From Pontiella sulfatireligans (GTDB lineage Bacteria > Verrucomicrobiota > Kiritimatiellia > Kiritimatiellales > Pontiellaceae): a stretch of DNA of 64,000 nt. A program made the translations under genes and the position numbers. The notes below the pieces were generated by a model. It was not told where the DNA came from and made no database searches. It was given only the letters and a program-made list of their open reading frames with translations. Within the stretch, counting starts at the first letter, position 1, and each line of letters opens with the position of its first letter. The stretch covers positions 3,162,001-3,226,000 of the forward strand of contig NZ_CAAHFH010000001.1 of assembly GCF_900890705.1 (NCBI RefSeq). The letters are read 5' to 3'. Of this stretch, positions 42,488-51,352 are shown one piece after another.

Positions 42488-43516
42488 TCAGGCCTTCCGC
42501 CTGAGCAGGGCAACCTCGTCTTCGAGTTGCTTAATCTTATCCTTGAGCCTTGGAAGCGTAATGGTGTTGGCTACCATTTTCTTAAATTGCAGATGCGGCA
42601 TAGCCGGCGAGCCAATCACAAAAGCGCGTTCGGGCACATCCTTCATAACGCCCGCCTGAGCGCCGACAATCGCATGGTCGCCCACCTGCAGATGGCCCGC
42701 CAGGCCGGCCTGCCCGGCTAAAATGCAGCGAGATCCAATCGTCGTACTTCCAGACACCCCCGACTGACCGCACATCACCGTATGCTCGCCAATCACCACG
42801 TTGTGGGCAATCTGCACCAGATTGTCGATCTTGGCGCCTTTGCCGATCCGGGTCTTGCCAAAGCGCGCGCGGTCGATCGCCACGTTGGCGCCAATTTCAA
42901 CATCGTCCTCAATGACCACTTTGCCAATCTGCAGTATCTTGGTGCGCGATCCGTCTTCCTGCACGGCATAGCCAAAGCCATCGGATCCGACCACTGTGCC
43001 GTTATGAATGATGACCCGTCGTCCGATTTCTGTAAACTCGCGGGTGGAAACCAGAGGGTAGAGAAAGCTGTCTTCGCCAATGACCGTCTTGTAGCCCACA
43101 TAGCAGTTGGCTGAAATTACAGTGTTTGCCCCAATCACCACGCCCTCTTCGATCGTGCTGTTTGCGCCGATCGACACCCCCTCGCCCAATTGCGCCGATT
43201 CCGCAACTACGGCAGAAGGATGCACGCCCGCTTTAGGTCTGGGTGGCTCTTCATAAAACCATTCGGCCACTTCGGCAAACGCCTGATCCGAATTCTCGAC
43301 GCGTACCAGGGCACAGGAAGCCTCACGACCCCAATCGCCCGGAACAATAACCGCCGACGCCTTGGTCGAAGAAACCTGCGCGGCATACTTGGGATTCGCC
43401 AGAAAGCTGATATCGCCGGCGCCGGCCTCGCCCAGCCCGGCGACTGCGGAGATCTCAATATCAGCGCTGCCCTCCAGCGCACCACCAAGCTTTTCTACAA
43501 TTTCCGATAGCTTCAT
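42488..43516 (-). CDS. lpxD: UDP-3-O-acylglucosamine N-acyltransferase
   Basis: Third step of lipid A synthesis. 342 residues: N-terminal uridine-binding domain, then a left-handed beta helix of hexapeptide repeats with the catalytic His in VQIAHNVVIGEHTVM, and a C-terminal helix KDKIKQLEDEVALLRRK. It starts 3 bases after the skp stop, the usual skp-lpxD order. Confidence 0.95.
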   Translation of the reverse strand: MKLSEIVEKLGGALEGSADIEISAVAGLGEAGAGDISFLANPKYAAQVSSTKASAVIVPGDWGREASCALVRVENSDQAFAEVAEWFYEEPPRPKAGVHPSAVVAESAQLGEGVSIGANSTIEEGVVIGANTVISANCYVGYKTVIGEDSFLYPLVSTREFTEIGRRVIIHNGTVVGSDGFGYAVQEDGSRTKILQIGKVVIEDDVEIGANVAIDRARFGKTRIGKGAKIDNLVQIAHNVVIGEHTVMCGQSGVSGSTTIGSRCILAGQAGLAGHLQVGDHAIVGAQAGVMKDVPERAFVIGSPAMPHLQFKKMVANTITLPRLKDKIKQLEDEVALLRRKA

Positions 43517-43519
43517 GGC

Positions 43520-44125
43520 CTACTGCCCCACCTTGGTTTCCGGCTCTTTAACCAAGGTTTCCTCGCGTCCTTCGTTGAGCGACGCCAACACTTCAGCCGT
43601 GATGTCCACTTGCGGATCAATAAACAAAATCAGCTCCGTGCCGATGCGGCTTTGCGCCGAGCGGTCGGTTACGGACACGTAGTTTTTCGCTTTTGCATAA
43701 TTGATGATCGCGTCGTGGATCTCGTCGAAAAGCTTTTTGGTCATGCGGGTGTTCTGCTGCTCGAGCTGCTGCATGCGAAGCTTTTCGAAATCGATCATCT
43801 CCTTCTCTTTTTTCTGGAGTTCGACCAGTTTTTCCTCGAGTTCGGAGCGTTTGTTCTCGCGCACCTCCTCGCTCAGCACCTGATCGCGCGCATCGGTGCG
43901 GAGGACGTCAATCTCCTCTTTGAAGGTTTTAACCTCCTCCTCCATATCCTTGCGTTCCATCTTGATGTCGGTCTGCTGTTGGCGGATCTGGTCCTGCGCC
44001 AGCTGGGTCTTGTAGAACCGCTTGAACACTTCCTGAAGATCAACATAAACCTGCCCCTCGGCGGCATATGCGCCGGATACTGCAAAACAAGCGGCCAAAA
44101 CAAGAGCCGGAAACAACCTTTTCAT
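43520..44125 (-). CDS. skp: OmpH/Skp-family periplasmic chaperone
   Basis: 201 residues. Signal peptide MKRLFPALVLAACFAVSGAYA, a long coiled-coil tentacle region (about residues 40-150) and the end strand ILFIDPQVDITAEVLASLN. Holds outer-membrane proteins in the periplasm. ATG at 44125 preferred (AAGGATG upstream); another ATG lies at 44134. Cotranscribed with lpxD. Confidence 0.9.
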   Translation of the reverse strand: MKRLFPALVLAACFAVSGAYAAEGQVYVDLQEVFKRFYKTQLAQDQIRQQQTDIKMERKDMEEEVKTFKEEIDVLRTDARDQVLSEEVRENKRSELEEKLVELQKKEKEMIDFEKLRMQQLEQQNTRMTKKLFDEIHDAIINYAKAKNYVSVTDRSAQSRIGTELILFIDPQVDITAEVLASLNEGREETLVKEPETKVGQ

Positions 44126-44260
44126 AGTCCACATCCTTTCGTTCTAAGACAAGCAGATACAATACCCAACCCCTCCGGGGGTTGCAATCGAATCATCACT
44201 CTTTCCAGACGGATCCGTACGGATACCGCCGGCTTAAATGCTAATTTGCGCTTTTGCCCG

Positions 44261-44289
44261 TTGACCCCTGCACATGAAGCGGTTAAAAA
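44261..44289 (+). promoter_or_regulatory. Promoter of ilvC
   Basis: TTGACC at 44261, 17-base spacer, TAAAAA at 44284. AGGAG lies at 44329, 8 bases before the ilvC start. No T-box or leader peptide with branched-chain codons is seen. Confidence 0.5.
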
Positions 44290-44340
44290 TATTGTATTCA
44301 TGCAAGGGGCATGAGCAACCCAACAACTAGGAGATAAGAC

Positions 44341-45441
44341 ATGGCAGTAATCGACTTTGGCGGCGTAAAAGAAACCGTCGTAATGCGCAAAGAGTTCAGT
44401 CTGGCGAAAGCCCGCAAGGTGTTGAAAAATGAAACCATCGCCATCATTGGCTACGGCGTTCAGGGCCCGGCTCAAGCGCTCAACCTCCGCGACAACGGCT
44501 TCAACGTCATTGTCGGCCAGTCCAAAAAATTCATGAAAGACTGGAACCGCGCCAAGCGCGACGGCTTCAAGCCCGGCGAAACCCTCTTCGAAATCGAAGA
44601 AGCCGTTTCGAAGGCCACCATTGTGCAATACCTGCTCTCCGACGCCGCGCAGAAAATCTGCTGGCCCCAGATCAAACGCAACCTCAACGAAGGCGCAGCC
44701 CTCTACTTCTCGCACGGCTTCTCCATCGTTTACAGCGACCTCACCAAGATTATCGCGCCGGAAAACGTCGATGTCATCCTCGTCGCCCCCAAAGGCTCCG
44801 GCCTCAATGTCCGCCGCAACTTCCTCAGCGGCGCCGGCATCAACTCCAGCTTCGCCGTGCATCAGGACTACACCGGCCGCGCCGAAGAACGCTGCATGGC
44901 GATCGGCATCGGCATCGGCTCCGGCTACCTCTTCCCGACCACCTTCGAAAAGGAAGTCACCTCCGACCTCGTTGGCGAACGCGGCATCCTTATGGGCGCG
45001 CTGGCCGGTGTGATGGAAGCACAGTACGACGTGCTCCGCAAAAACGGCCACTCCCCGTCCGAAGCCTTCAACGAAACCGTCGAAGAGCTCACCCAGAGCC
45101 TCATCCGCTTGGTTGACGAAAACGGCATGGACTGGATGTTCGGCAACTGCTCCGCCACTGCGCAGCGCGGCGCGCTCGACTGGGCGCCTAAGTTTAAGAA
45201 GGCCACCGCGCCCGTCTTCAAAGAGCTCTACAAATCCGTCAAAAACAAAGACGAAGCCAAACGCGTACTCAAGGTCTGCGGCGCCAAGAACTACAAGGAT
45301 CGCCTCGACAAAGAGCTCAAAGCCATCCACGACTCCGAAATGTGGCAGGCCGGAGCCGCCTCCCGCTCGCTCCGCCCGAAAGGCAAGCGCAAGGAAATCG
45401 CCAAAGGCACCAAAGGCGTCGGCGGCCGCGCTGAGAACTAA
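44341..45441 (+). CDS. ilvC: Ketol-acid reductoisomerase
   Basis: Second step of valine and isoleucine synthesis. 366 residues. NAD(P)-binding IIGYGVQGPAQALNLRDNG, FSHGFSIVY, LVAPKGSGLNVRRNF, and metal ligands in SDLVGERGILMGALAGVMEA. Longer than the classic class I enzyme (about 330) with a basic tail after residue 330 (SLRPKGKRKEIAKGTKG). Single gene with its own promoter and terminator. Confidence 0.95.
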   Translation: MAVIDFGGVKETVVMRKEFSLAKARKVLKNETIAIIGYGVQGPAQALNLRDNGFNVIVGQSKKFMKDWNRAKRDGFKPGETLFEIEEAVSKATIVQYLLSDAAQKICWPQIKRNLNEGAALYFSHGFSIVYSDLTKIIAPENVDVILVAPKGSGLNVRRNFLSGAGINSSFAVHQDYTGRAEERCMAIGIGIGSGYLFPTTFEKEVTSDLVGERGILMGALAGVMEAQYDVLRKNGHSPSEAFNETVEELTQSLIRLVDENGMDWMFGNCSATAQRGALDWAPKFKKATAPVFKELYKSVKNKDEAKRVLKVCGAKNYKDRLDKELKAIHDSEMWQAGAASRSLRPKGKRKEIAKGTKGVGGRAEN

Positions 45442-45470
45442 ACCCCGATCCTAAAAACCAGAAATCCGAA

Positions 45471-45500
45471 AGCCCTCCGCATTGCGGAGGGTTTTCCGTT
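45471..45500 (+). terminator. Intrinsic terminator of ilvC
   Basis: CCCTCCGC-ATT-GCGGAGGG followed by TTTT, 31 bases after the ilvC stop. Confidence 0.85.
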
Positions 45501-45534
45501 TGATTTGCCACACGTGCTCATTACTATCCTGCGA

Positions 45535-46155
45535 ATGATTCAGACACTGCACATCGACCGCGAGAACCCTGAAGCTGCGCTGCTGGAGCAGGCGCACGCC
45601 GTGCTCGCCGATGGCGGGCTGGTGATTGTGCCGACGGAAACCGTCTACGGCATCGCTTGCGATCCGGCGGTGCCGGGCGCGATGGATAGGCTGATTGCCG
45701 CCAAGGGACGCGATGGCGACAAGCCGATTGCCCGATTGGCCGCGAACGGGGAGCAAGTACAGGCCACCGCTAAAAACTGGAACGCCGGGCTCGATGCGCT
45801 GGCAACGAAATATTGGCCCGGCCCGCTAACGATTGTGCTGGAAACCTCCGACGCTTGGACGGGCTACCGCGTGCCCGACCACGCCGTCGCCCTCGAGTTG
45901 GCCAAGCTTTGCGGGCGCACGCTGGCGCTGACGAGCGCCAATTTGAGCGGCAACCCAGACACTAAAACCGCGCAAGAGGCCATCGCCTCGGTCGAGGCCG
46001 ACCTGACGCTCGACAGCGGGCCGTCGGCGGAACAGGCCATTCCAAGCACGGTCGTGAAGGTCGACGGCGAAAACATTGAATGCCTCAGGGAAGGGATAAT
46101 CCCATTTACGGAAGTGGAACAGGTTTTCAAACACCAACGACACAAAGAACTCTAA
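45535..46155 (+). CDS. tsaC: L-threonylcarbamoyladenylate synthase (Sua5/YrdC)
   Basis: Makes threonylcarbamoyl-AMP for t6A in tRNAs. 206 residues with GGLVIVPTETVYGIACD, RDGDKPIARL, YWPGPLTIVLE and ALTSANLSGNPD. No C-terminal Sua5 domain, so TsaC-like. ATG at 45535. Confidence 0.92.
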   Translation: MIQTLHIDRENPEAALLEQAHAVLADGGLVIVPTETVYGIACDPAVPGAMDRLIAAKGRDGDKPIARLAANGEQVQATAKNWNAGLDALATKYWPGPLTIVLETSDAWTGYRVPDHAVALELAKLCGRTLALTSANLSGNPDTKTAQEAIASVEADLTLDSGPSAEQAIPSTVVKVDGENIECLREGIIPFTEVEQVFKHQRHKEL

Positions 46156-46195
46156 GGCCAATTCTTAGTGAACTTGGTGCCTTCGTGTTTAATTT
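46133..46195. repeat. Intergenic repeat (gacacaaagaactctaaggc type)
   Basis: CACCAACGACACAAAGAACT and GAACTTGGTGCCTTCGTGTT are arms of an imperfect palindrome that overlaps the end of tsaC. Related to 26975-27045. Confidence 0.45.
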
Positions 46196-46210
46196 AAAGG
46201 AAGCGGAACA

Positions 46211-46669
46211 ATGAAGAGCATACTTTTTGTCTGCACGGGAAATACATGCCGAAGCCCGATGGCGGAGGCGCTTTTCCGCCACCGGATCGGGGAGGAAGCC
46301 AACTGGAATGCCGCTTCGGCGGGAATCTATGCGGCCTCCGGGGAGCCCGCCAGCGATAACGCCATCGAGGCGCTGCGCGAGCTGGAAATCGACTTGGCGA
46401 ACCATCAAAGCCAACCGCTTACGACCAACTTGGTTAAAGGTGCGGATTTGATCGTGGCCATGACCGAGTCGCACCAAAGCCATATCGTGGGTTCGTTTCC
46501 GGAGGTTGAGCATAAAGTTTTCTTGATTAAGTCGTTTGGAACGTCAAAAGTGCCGGCCGATATTTCAGATCCGTTCGGCGGATCGCTAAATACCTATGAA
46601 AGAACGCGGGATGAGATAGATCGGGCCCTTTCGGACCTGATCCTTTTTATTCGCACTGGAAAACCATAA
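46211..46669 (+). CDS. Low-molecular-weight protein tyrosine phosphatase
   Basis: 152 residues. The P-loop FVCTGNTCRSPMAEAL (C-x5-R) is at the N-terminus and the general acid Asp in ISDPFGGSLNTYERTRDEI near the C-terminus. Could be a protein phosphatase or act with arginine kinases. Between tsaC and rpiB-glyA in one direction; this order (Sua5, phosphatase, RpiB, GlyA) is also known in Firmicutes. Confidence 0.92.
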   Translation: MKSILFVCTGNTCRSPMAEALFRHRIGEEANWNAASAGIYAASGEPASDNAIEALRELEIDLANHQSQPLTTNLVKGADLIVAMTESHQSHIVGSFPEVEHKVFLIKSFGTSKVPADISDPFGGSLNTYERTRDEIDRALSDLILFIRTGKP

Positions 46670-46684
46670 CCAGAGGAACCCATT

Positions 46685-48364
46685 ATGAAGATTGCAATTG
46701 GCTCAGACCACGGCGGCTATACACTGAAAACCCGTCTAGTAGACCTCCTCAAGGAAAAGGGGATCACCGTTGAGGACCTTGGTTGCGACAGCACCGAATC
46801 GGTCGATTACTCCGATTATGCCGCCGCAGTGGCCGACCAGGTCTCCAACGCAGCAGTCGATCAAGGCATCATCGTCTGCACCACCGGCATCGGCATGAGC
46901 ATCACCGCCAACAAGTTTCCGCGGGTGCGCGCAGCGCTCTGCATGAATGCAGACATGGCCACCATGGCCCGCCAGCATAACAATGCCAACGTGCTCTGCC
47001 TCTCTCAAAAATACACGACCGAGGCCGAAGCCGCCGAAATTCTAGACGATTGGCTCGCCGCCAAATTTGAAGGCGGGCGCCACGAGCGCCGCATCAAAAA
47101 GATCAAGGACTATGCCTGCGAATCCGCCGGCACCATCGCCGTCTACGACGCCGACCCGGAAATCCACGCCCTGCTGAAGAAGGAAGACCAGCGCCAGAAG
47201 GAAAACCTCGAGCTGATCGCCTCCGAAAACATTGTCAGCAAGGCCGTCCGCGAAGTGCAGGGCTCGCGCCTGACCAACAAATACGCCGAAGGCTATCCGG
47301 GCAAGCGCTGGTACAACGGCTGCGAGTGGGTCGATGAAGCCGAGCGCCTCGCCATCGACCGCGCCAAGGAGCTCTTCGGCGCCGAACACGCCAACGTCCA
47401 GCCCCACTCCGGCAGCGCCGCCAACATGGCGGTTTACTATGCCATGCTCAACCCCGGCGACACCATCCTGGCCATGAGCCTAGCCGAAGGCGGCCACCTC
47501 ACCCACGGCCACCCGATGAACTTTTCCGGACGCTTCTTTAACATTGTCCCCTACGGCGTCGACACGGAAAGCGAGCAGATCGACTACGATCAGGTGCAAA
47601 AACTGGCCGACGAGCACAAGCCGAAAATGATCGTGGCGGGCGCCAGCGCCTACTCGCGCATCATCGACTTTAAGAAGCTGCGCAAGACCGCCGACAGCAT
47701 CGGGGCCTACCTGATGGTGGATATGGCGCACATTGCCGGCCTCGTTGCTGCGGGCTGCCATCCGAATCCGGTGCCCTATGCCGAATTTGTGACGACCACC
47801 ACGCACAAGACTCTGCGCGGCCCGCGCGGCGGCATGATCCTGTGTCAGGAAAAGTTTGCGGCCGACATCGACAAACAAGTGTTCCCCGGCATTCAGGGCG
47901 GACCGCTGATGCATATCATCGCCGGCAAAGCCGTCTGCTTCCACGAAGATCTCCAACCCGCGTTCAAACAGTATCAGCAGCAGATCGTCAAGAACGCCCA
48001 GGCACTCGCCGCGGCGCTCGAAGACAAAGACATCCGCCTCGTTTCGGGCGGCACCGACAACCATCTGATGCTCGTCGATCTAACGAAAACCGGCGTAACC
48101 GGAAAGGATGCGGCCACTGCGCTCGACAAGGCGGCCATCACCGTCAACAAGAACGCGATTCCGTTCGACACCAAGAGCCCGTTCGTGACCTCCGGCATCC
48201 GCGTTGGGACGCCGGCGGTGACCACCCGGGGCATGAAGGAACCGGAAATGGAAAAGATCGCCGGCTTCATCAAGCGCGCAATACGCAACTCCGGCAACGA
48301 TGCCGTGCTTGCACAAATCCGCGAAGAGGTTATTGCCCTAACGGCGGAATTCCCGATTCCATAA
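46685..48364 (+). CDS. rpiB-glyA: Fused ribose-5-phosphate isomerase B / serine hydroxymethyltransferase
   Basis: 559 residues in one frame. Residues 1-145 are RpiB ([12 protein letters not shown]; Cys65 in [20 protein letters not shown]). From about residue 152 ([18 protein letters not shown]) a complete GlyA follows: [21 protein letters not shown], and PLP-Lys375 in [14 protein letters not shown]. The linker is short ([13 protein letters not shown]). RpiB interconverts ribulose and ribose 5-phosphate; GlyA makes glycine and methylene-THF. Both feed purine synthesis. Confidence 0.94.
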   Translation: MKIAIGSDHGGYTLKTRLVDLLKEKGITVEDLGCDSTESVDYSDYAAAVADQVSNAAVDQGIIVCTTGIGMSITANKFPRVRAALCMNADMATMARQHNNANVLCLSQKYTTEAEAAEILDDWLAAKFEGGRHERRIKKIKDYACESAGTIAVYDADPEIHALLKKEDQRQKENLELIASENIVSKAVREVQGSRLTNKYAEGYPGKRWYNGCEWVDEAERLAIDRAKELFGAEHANVQPHSGSAANMAVYYAMLNPGDTILAMSLAEGGHLTHGHPMNFSGRFFNIVPYGVDTESEQIDYDQVQKLADEHKPKMIVAGASAYSRIIDFKKLRKTADSIGAYLMVDMAHIAGLVAAGCHPNPVPYAEFVTTTTHKTLRGPRGGMILCQEKFAADIDKQVFPGIQGGPLMHIIAGKAVCFHEDLQPAFKQYQQQIVKNAQALAAALEDKDIRLVSGGTDNHLMLVDLTKTGVTGKDAATALDKAAITVNKNAIPFDTKSPFVTSGIRVGTPAVTTRGMKEPEMEKIAGFIKRAIRNSGNDAVLAQIREEVIALTAEFPIP

Positions 48365-48385
48365 GGATTCCTGTCACTGGAAAGC

Positions 48386-48422
48386 AAAAAAGCGCCCCGC
48401 ATTTGCGAGGGCGCTTTTTTTG
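48386..48422. terminator. Bidirectional intrinsic terminator
   Basis: AAAAAAGCGCCC...GGGCGCTTTTTTT with an inner CGC-ATT-TGCG. It serves the rpiB-glyA gene and the convergent LysM gene. Confidence 0.88.
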
Positions 48423-48447
48423 TGTCCATGGTTAAAACGCCTCGGTG

Positions 48448-48963
48448 TTATTGCGGGATGAAGAGCTTTTGGCCGACATAGATGCTGTCGGACTTCAGGT
48501 TGTTGGCTTTCTTGATGGCCGAGACGCTAGTGCCGTAGGCGGAGGCAATGGCCGAAAGGGTATGGCCGGACTCAACCACATGCTCCCGCCCTGCACCGCG
48601 GGCCGGCGCAGACGGCCGGGCGGCCGCCGTCTTCTTCAACAGACCTTCCACCCGGTTGATCACTTCCTGCGTCTCGCGCGCCTGTTTGGATTCGAGCGAT
48701 TTCATCGAGGCGTTAAGCTGTGAAATCTGGCCGTTATAGGAACGAACTTCGTTTTGCAGCTTCTGAAGTTCCTGCATCAACCGCGCATTTTCCATTTCGA
48801 TGGATTCGATCTGCCCTTGCAGCCGGTAGAATCGCTCTTCGGAATGGCGGGCTGCGGCCTGCTGGCGAACAGCGGCGTTTTGGCGCTGCTGCGGCGTTTG
48901 CAGGGTTTCGCAACCGGTGAGAGCAACGAGAGGGACGAGAACAAACCATAATTTGTGTTTCAT
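48448..48963 (-). CDS. LysM-domain lipoprotein with coiled coil
   Basis: 171 residues. Lipoprotein signal [15 protein letters not shown], a coiled coil from about 40 to 100 ([20 protein letters not shown]), a low-complexity linker, and a C-terminal LysM ([20 protein letters not shown], then YVGQKLFIP) that binds peptidoglycan. The ATG at 48963 begins the lipoprotein signal. Likely an envelope tether; partner unknown. Confidence 0.88.
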   Translation of the reverse strand: MKHKLWFVLVPLVALTGCETLQTPQQRQNAAVRQQAAARHSEERFYRLQGQIESIEMENARLMQELQKLQNEVRSYNGQISQLNASMKSLESKQARETQEVINRVEGLLKKTAAARPSAPARGAGREHVVESGHTLSAIASAYGTSVSAIKKANNLKSDSIYVGQKLFIPQ

Positions 48964-48975
48964 TTTTTTATCCGC

Positions 48976-49098
48976 CGTTGTGAACCGCAGAATACCGAAC
49001 AAGGAATCTTGAATTTCGAAGGGAACCCCCTCCTGTTCCATATTATCCCTGCTCTCCTTCCAACGCTCAGTATTTGTTATTCAATATTCGAAATTCAA
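48976..49098. repeat. Interspersed intergenic repeat, second copy
   Basis: Contains GAACCGCAGAATACCGAAC followed by AAGGAAT, matching 1632-1698 in reverse. The arms CTTGAATTTCGAA and TTCGAAATTCAAG are exact reverse complements. It lies between the LysM gene and sppA. Confidence 0.6.
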
Positions 49099-49113
49099 GC
49101 GGCTTGGCCGCGC

Positions 49114-50100
49114 TCAAGGTTTCCAAAGATAAAGGAAGCGGGGGCCTTCCATAGCGGTGAAATCCGGCAGCGCCGGCAACTTCGATTCCATCAACGAGTC
49201 CCAGAAGCCACGCTTTTCGTAGTAGCGCACCATGTAGATTCCGTCTAGATCCAGCAACTCTTCAAGTGTGTCGATGGCATCCTGCAAGTAGCCCACGCCG
49301 TCGATCAGGTTGTGCTCCAGCGCCTGCGAGGCGCTGAAGACGCGACCGTCGAGCAGGTCGCGGTTTTCGAGCCCGCGGGAATTCTCAACAATGGAAGCGA
49401 AGCGTTCCTGCATACCGTCAACGAGCTCCTGCAGCATCGCCACATGCTGCGGGTTCACTTCCTTAAAGGGGTTGAGCATGTCCTTGTTTGCGCCCGAAGC
49501 GATGGTGACGGAACTCAGGCCGATCTTGTCGCCGAGCCCCTTCATGTTGAGCGTCTGCATAATGACGCCCACGGAACCGACAATGGCGGTGGGCTCGACC
49601 ATGATGTAGTCGCCGGCCATGGCGGCGTAGTACGCGCCGGAAGCCCCCAGATCGCGCACGAAGACCATCACCATGCGCTCTTCGTCCTCGGACTTGAACT
49701 GTTCGAGCGAGGCGTAGATTTCGTCGCTCGGCGTCACCGCGCCACCCGGCGAGTCAACTTCAAGCAAGATCGCCTTAACGTCGGGATCGAGGGTGGCGGA
49801 GCGGATCTGCCCGAGGATGGTCTCGACCATGTCGGGCTCGGAGCCAAAGAGGCGTTCGCGGCGGCCGCGCATGATTACTCCGGCCAAATCTATGCGGACC
49901 ACCTTGGTGTCGCCATAGCCGTACGACCAGATTTCCTCAAAAACAGGCTCTTCATCCACCGGATAGTCGTTGCCCGCCGCCGACGATCCGGCAAAAAGCG
50001 TTGCAACCAGCCCTATATTCGTTAAGAAACTTCCGAAAAGCATTAAAGCCAGCACTCCGATAGCAATCCAGCACCCGACTTTTGATCCATTATTCTGCAT
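49114..50100 (-). CDS. sppA: Signal peptide peptidase, SppA type
   Basis: 328 residues. Membrane anchor (GCWIAIGVLALMLFGSFL), then a ClpP-like domain with DSPGGAVTPSDEIY, nucleophile Ser in DLGASGAYYAAMAGDYI and the catalytic Lys in IASGANKDMLNPFK. Short, single-domain form. Degrades leftover signal peptides in the inner membrane. Confidence 0.92.
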   Translation of the reverse strand: MQNNGSKVGCWIAIGVLALMLFGSFLTNIGLVATLFAGSSAAGNDYPVDEEPVFEEIWSYGYGDTKVVRIDLAGVIMRGRRERLFGSEPDMVETILGQIRSATLDPDVKAILLEVDSPGGAVTPSDEIYASLEQFKSEDEERMVMVFVRDLGASGAYYAAMAGDYIMVEPTAIVGSVGVIMQTLNMKGLGDKIGLSSVTIASGANKDMLNPFKEVNPQHVAMLQELVDGMQERFASIVENSRGLENRDLLDGRVFSASQALEHNLIDGVGYLQDAIDTLEELLDLDGIYMVRYYEKRGFWDSLMESKLPALPDFTAMEGPRFLYLWKP

Positions 50101-50231
50101 TCTTACGCTCCAATTTTCTTTAAGAGCCTCAGATCATAGAGGTTCCTCAGCATTATTTGAATAAATAAATTCCAATGGCTGGAAAAAATCAGCTACCTTC
50201 CTTCGGTCACTGCAAAAGCAAGGAGACAGCT

Positions 50232-51203
50232 TTGAACTATCTGCAACACGCAAGAGAAGTGCTGGACATTGAAATCGCCGGCCTTGAAAAGGTAAAAAAC
50301 GAGATCGGCGAAGGCTTCGAACAAGCCGTCGAGGCCATCATGGCCACGGTCGACAACGGCGGCAAGGTCGTCGTGACCGGCGTCGGGAAAAACCTGCATA
50401 TCGGCAACAAGATAGCCGCCACCTTCACCAGCACCGGAACCCCCTCGGTTTTAATGCATCCCATCGAGGCCATGCACGGCGACTTCGGCATTCTCGGCGA
50501 CCGCGACATTCTGCTGGCCATGAGCTATTCCGGCGCGTCCGACGAGCTCATTGCCCTGCTCCAACCCGTGAAGCGCAAGGGCGTCAAGATCATCGCCATG
50601 ACCAGCGACCCCGACAGCCCGCTGGCGCAGCACTCCGACATCATCGTATCCATCAAGGTCGAACAGGAGGCCTGCCCGTTCAACATGGCGCCGACCACCA
50701 GCACCACGGCCACCCTCGCCCTCGGCGACGCCATGGCCATGGTGCTGCTCCACGCGCGCGGCTTCCAGATCGAGGACTACGCCAAGCTCCACCCCGGAGG
50801 CGCAATCGGCCGCACCCTGCTGCTGCACGTCGACGACGTCATGCGCACCGGCGCCCGCTGCGCCACCGTCCGCACCGGCCTGCCCGTCCGCGACGCCCTT
50901 CTGGCCATGACCGGCGCAAAGTCCGGTTGCGTCGCCGTGGTCAACGAAGACAACACCCTGGCCGGCATCATGACCGACGGCGACCTGCGCCGCCACCTCA
51001 TCACCTCGCCGAACCTCGTTGAACTTTCGGTTGAAGAGGTTATGACGCCCAACCCCATCACGCTCACCAAGGATGTGCTGGCACTCGAAATCCTCAACAT
51101 CTACGAAAAGCACAACATCGACGACCTCATCGTGGTCGATGCCGACAACCGCGTCATCGGCGCCGTAGACATTCAGGACATGCCCAAACTTAAAATTCTT
51201 TAA
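50232..51203 (+). CDS. kdsD: D-arabinose 5-phosphate isomerase
   Basis: First step of KDO synthesis for LPS. 323 residues: SIS domain (VTGVGKNLHIGNKIAATFTS, MSYSGASDELIAL, FNMAPTTSTTATLALGDAM) and two CBS domains in the C-terminal half (DALLAMTGAKSGCVAVVNED; VMTPNPITLTKDVLALEIL). I chose the TTG at 50232 because AAGGAG lies 6 bases upstream and the length fits; an ATG at 50175 would add 19 residues without a ribosome site. Confidence 0.9.
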   Translation: MNYLQHAREVLDIEIAGLEKVKNEIGEGFEQAVEAIMATVDNGGKVVVTGVGKNLHIGNKIAATFTSTGTPSVLMHPIEAMHGDFGILGDRDILLAMSYSGASDELIALLQPVKRKGVKIIAMTSDPDSPLAQHSDIIVSIKVEQEACPFNMAPTTSTTATLALGDAMAMVLLHARGFQIEDYAKLHPGGAIGRTLLLHVDDVMRTGARCATVRTGLPVRDALLAMTGAKSGCVAVVNEDNTLAGIMTDGDLRRHLITSPNLVELSVEEVMTPNPITLTKDVLALEILNIYEKHNIDDLIVVDADNRVIGAVDIQDMPKLKIL

Positions 51204-51274
51204 GACTGCATTTTACAAGAGGCGGATAATCCGGCGCAAGGCGGACGTTTAAACCGGACGTTTAAACCCCACTT

Positions 51275-51308
51275 ACCGATTGACCCGTTTAGGTGCAATC
51301 GGTAGTGT
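51275..51308 (+). promoter_or_regulatory. Promoter with palindrome before the PpiD-like gene
   Basis: TTGACC at 51280, 17-base spacer, TAGTGT at 51303. ACCGATT (51275-51281) and AATCGGT (51297-51303) form an inverted repeat spanning the spacer, suggesting an operator. Confidence 0.45.
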
Positions 51309-51352
51309 TCGCGCGTCTTTTTTATACACACTAGAAGGAGAGAGTACTTACC

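Noticed and set aside
44135..44340. T-box or attenuator upstream of ilvC
   Set aside because: The hairpin at 44166-44183 has no T run, and no specifier loop or branched-chain leader peptide is seen.
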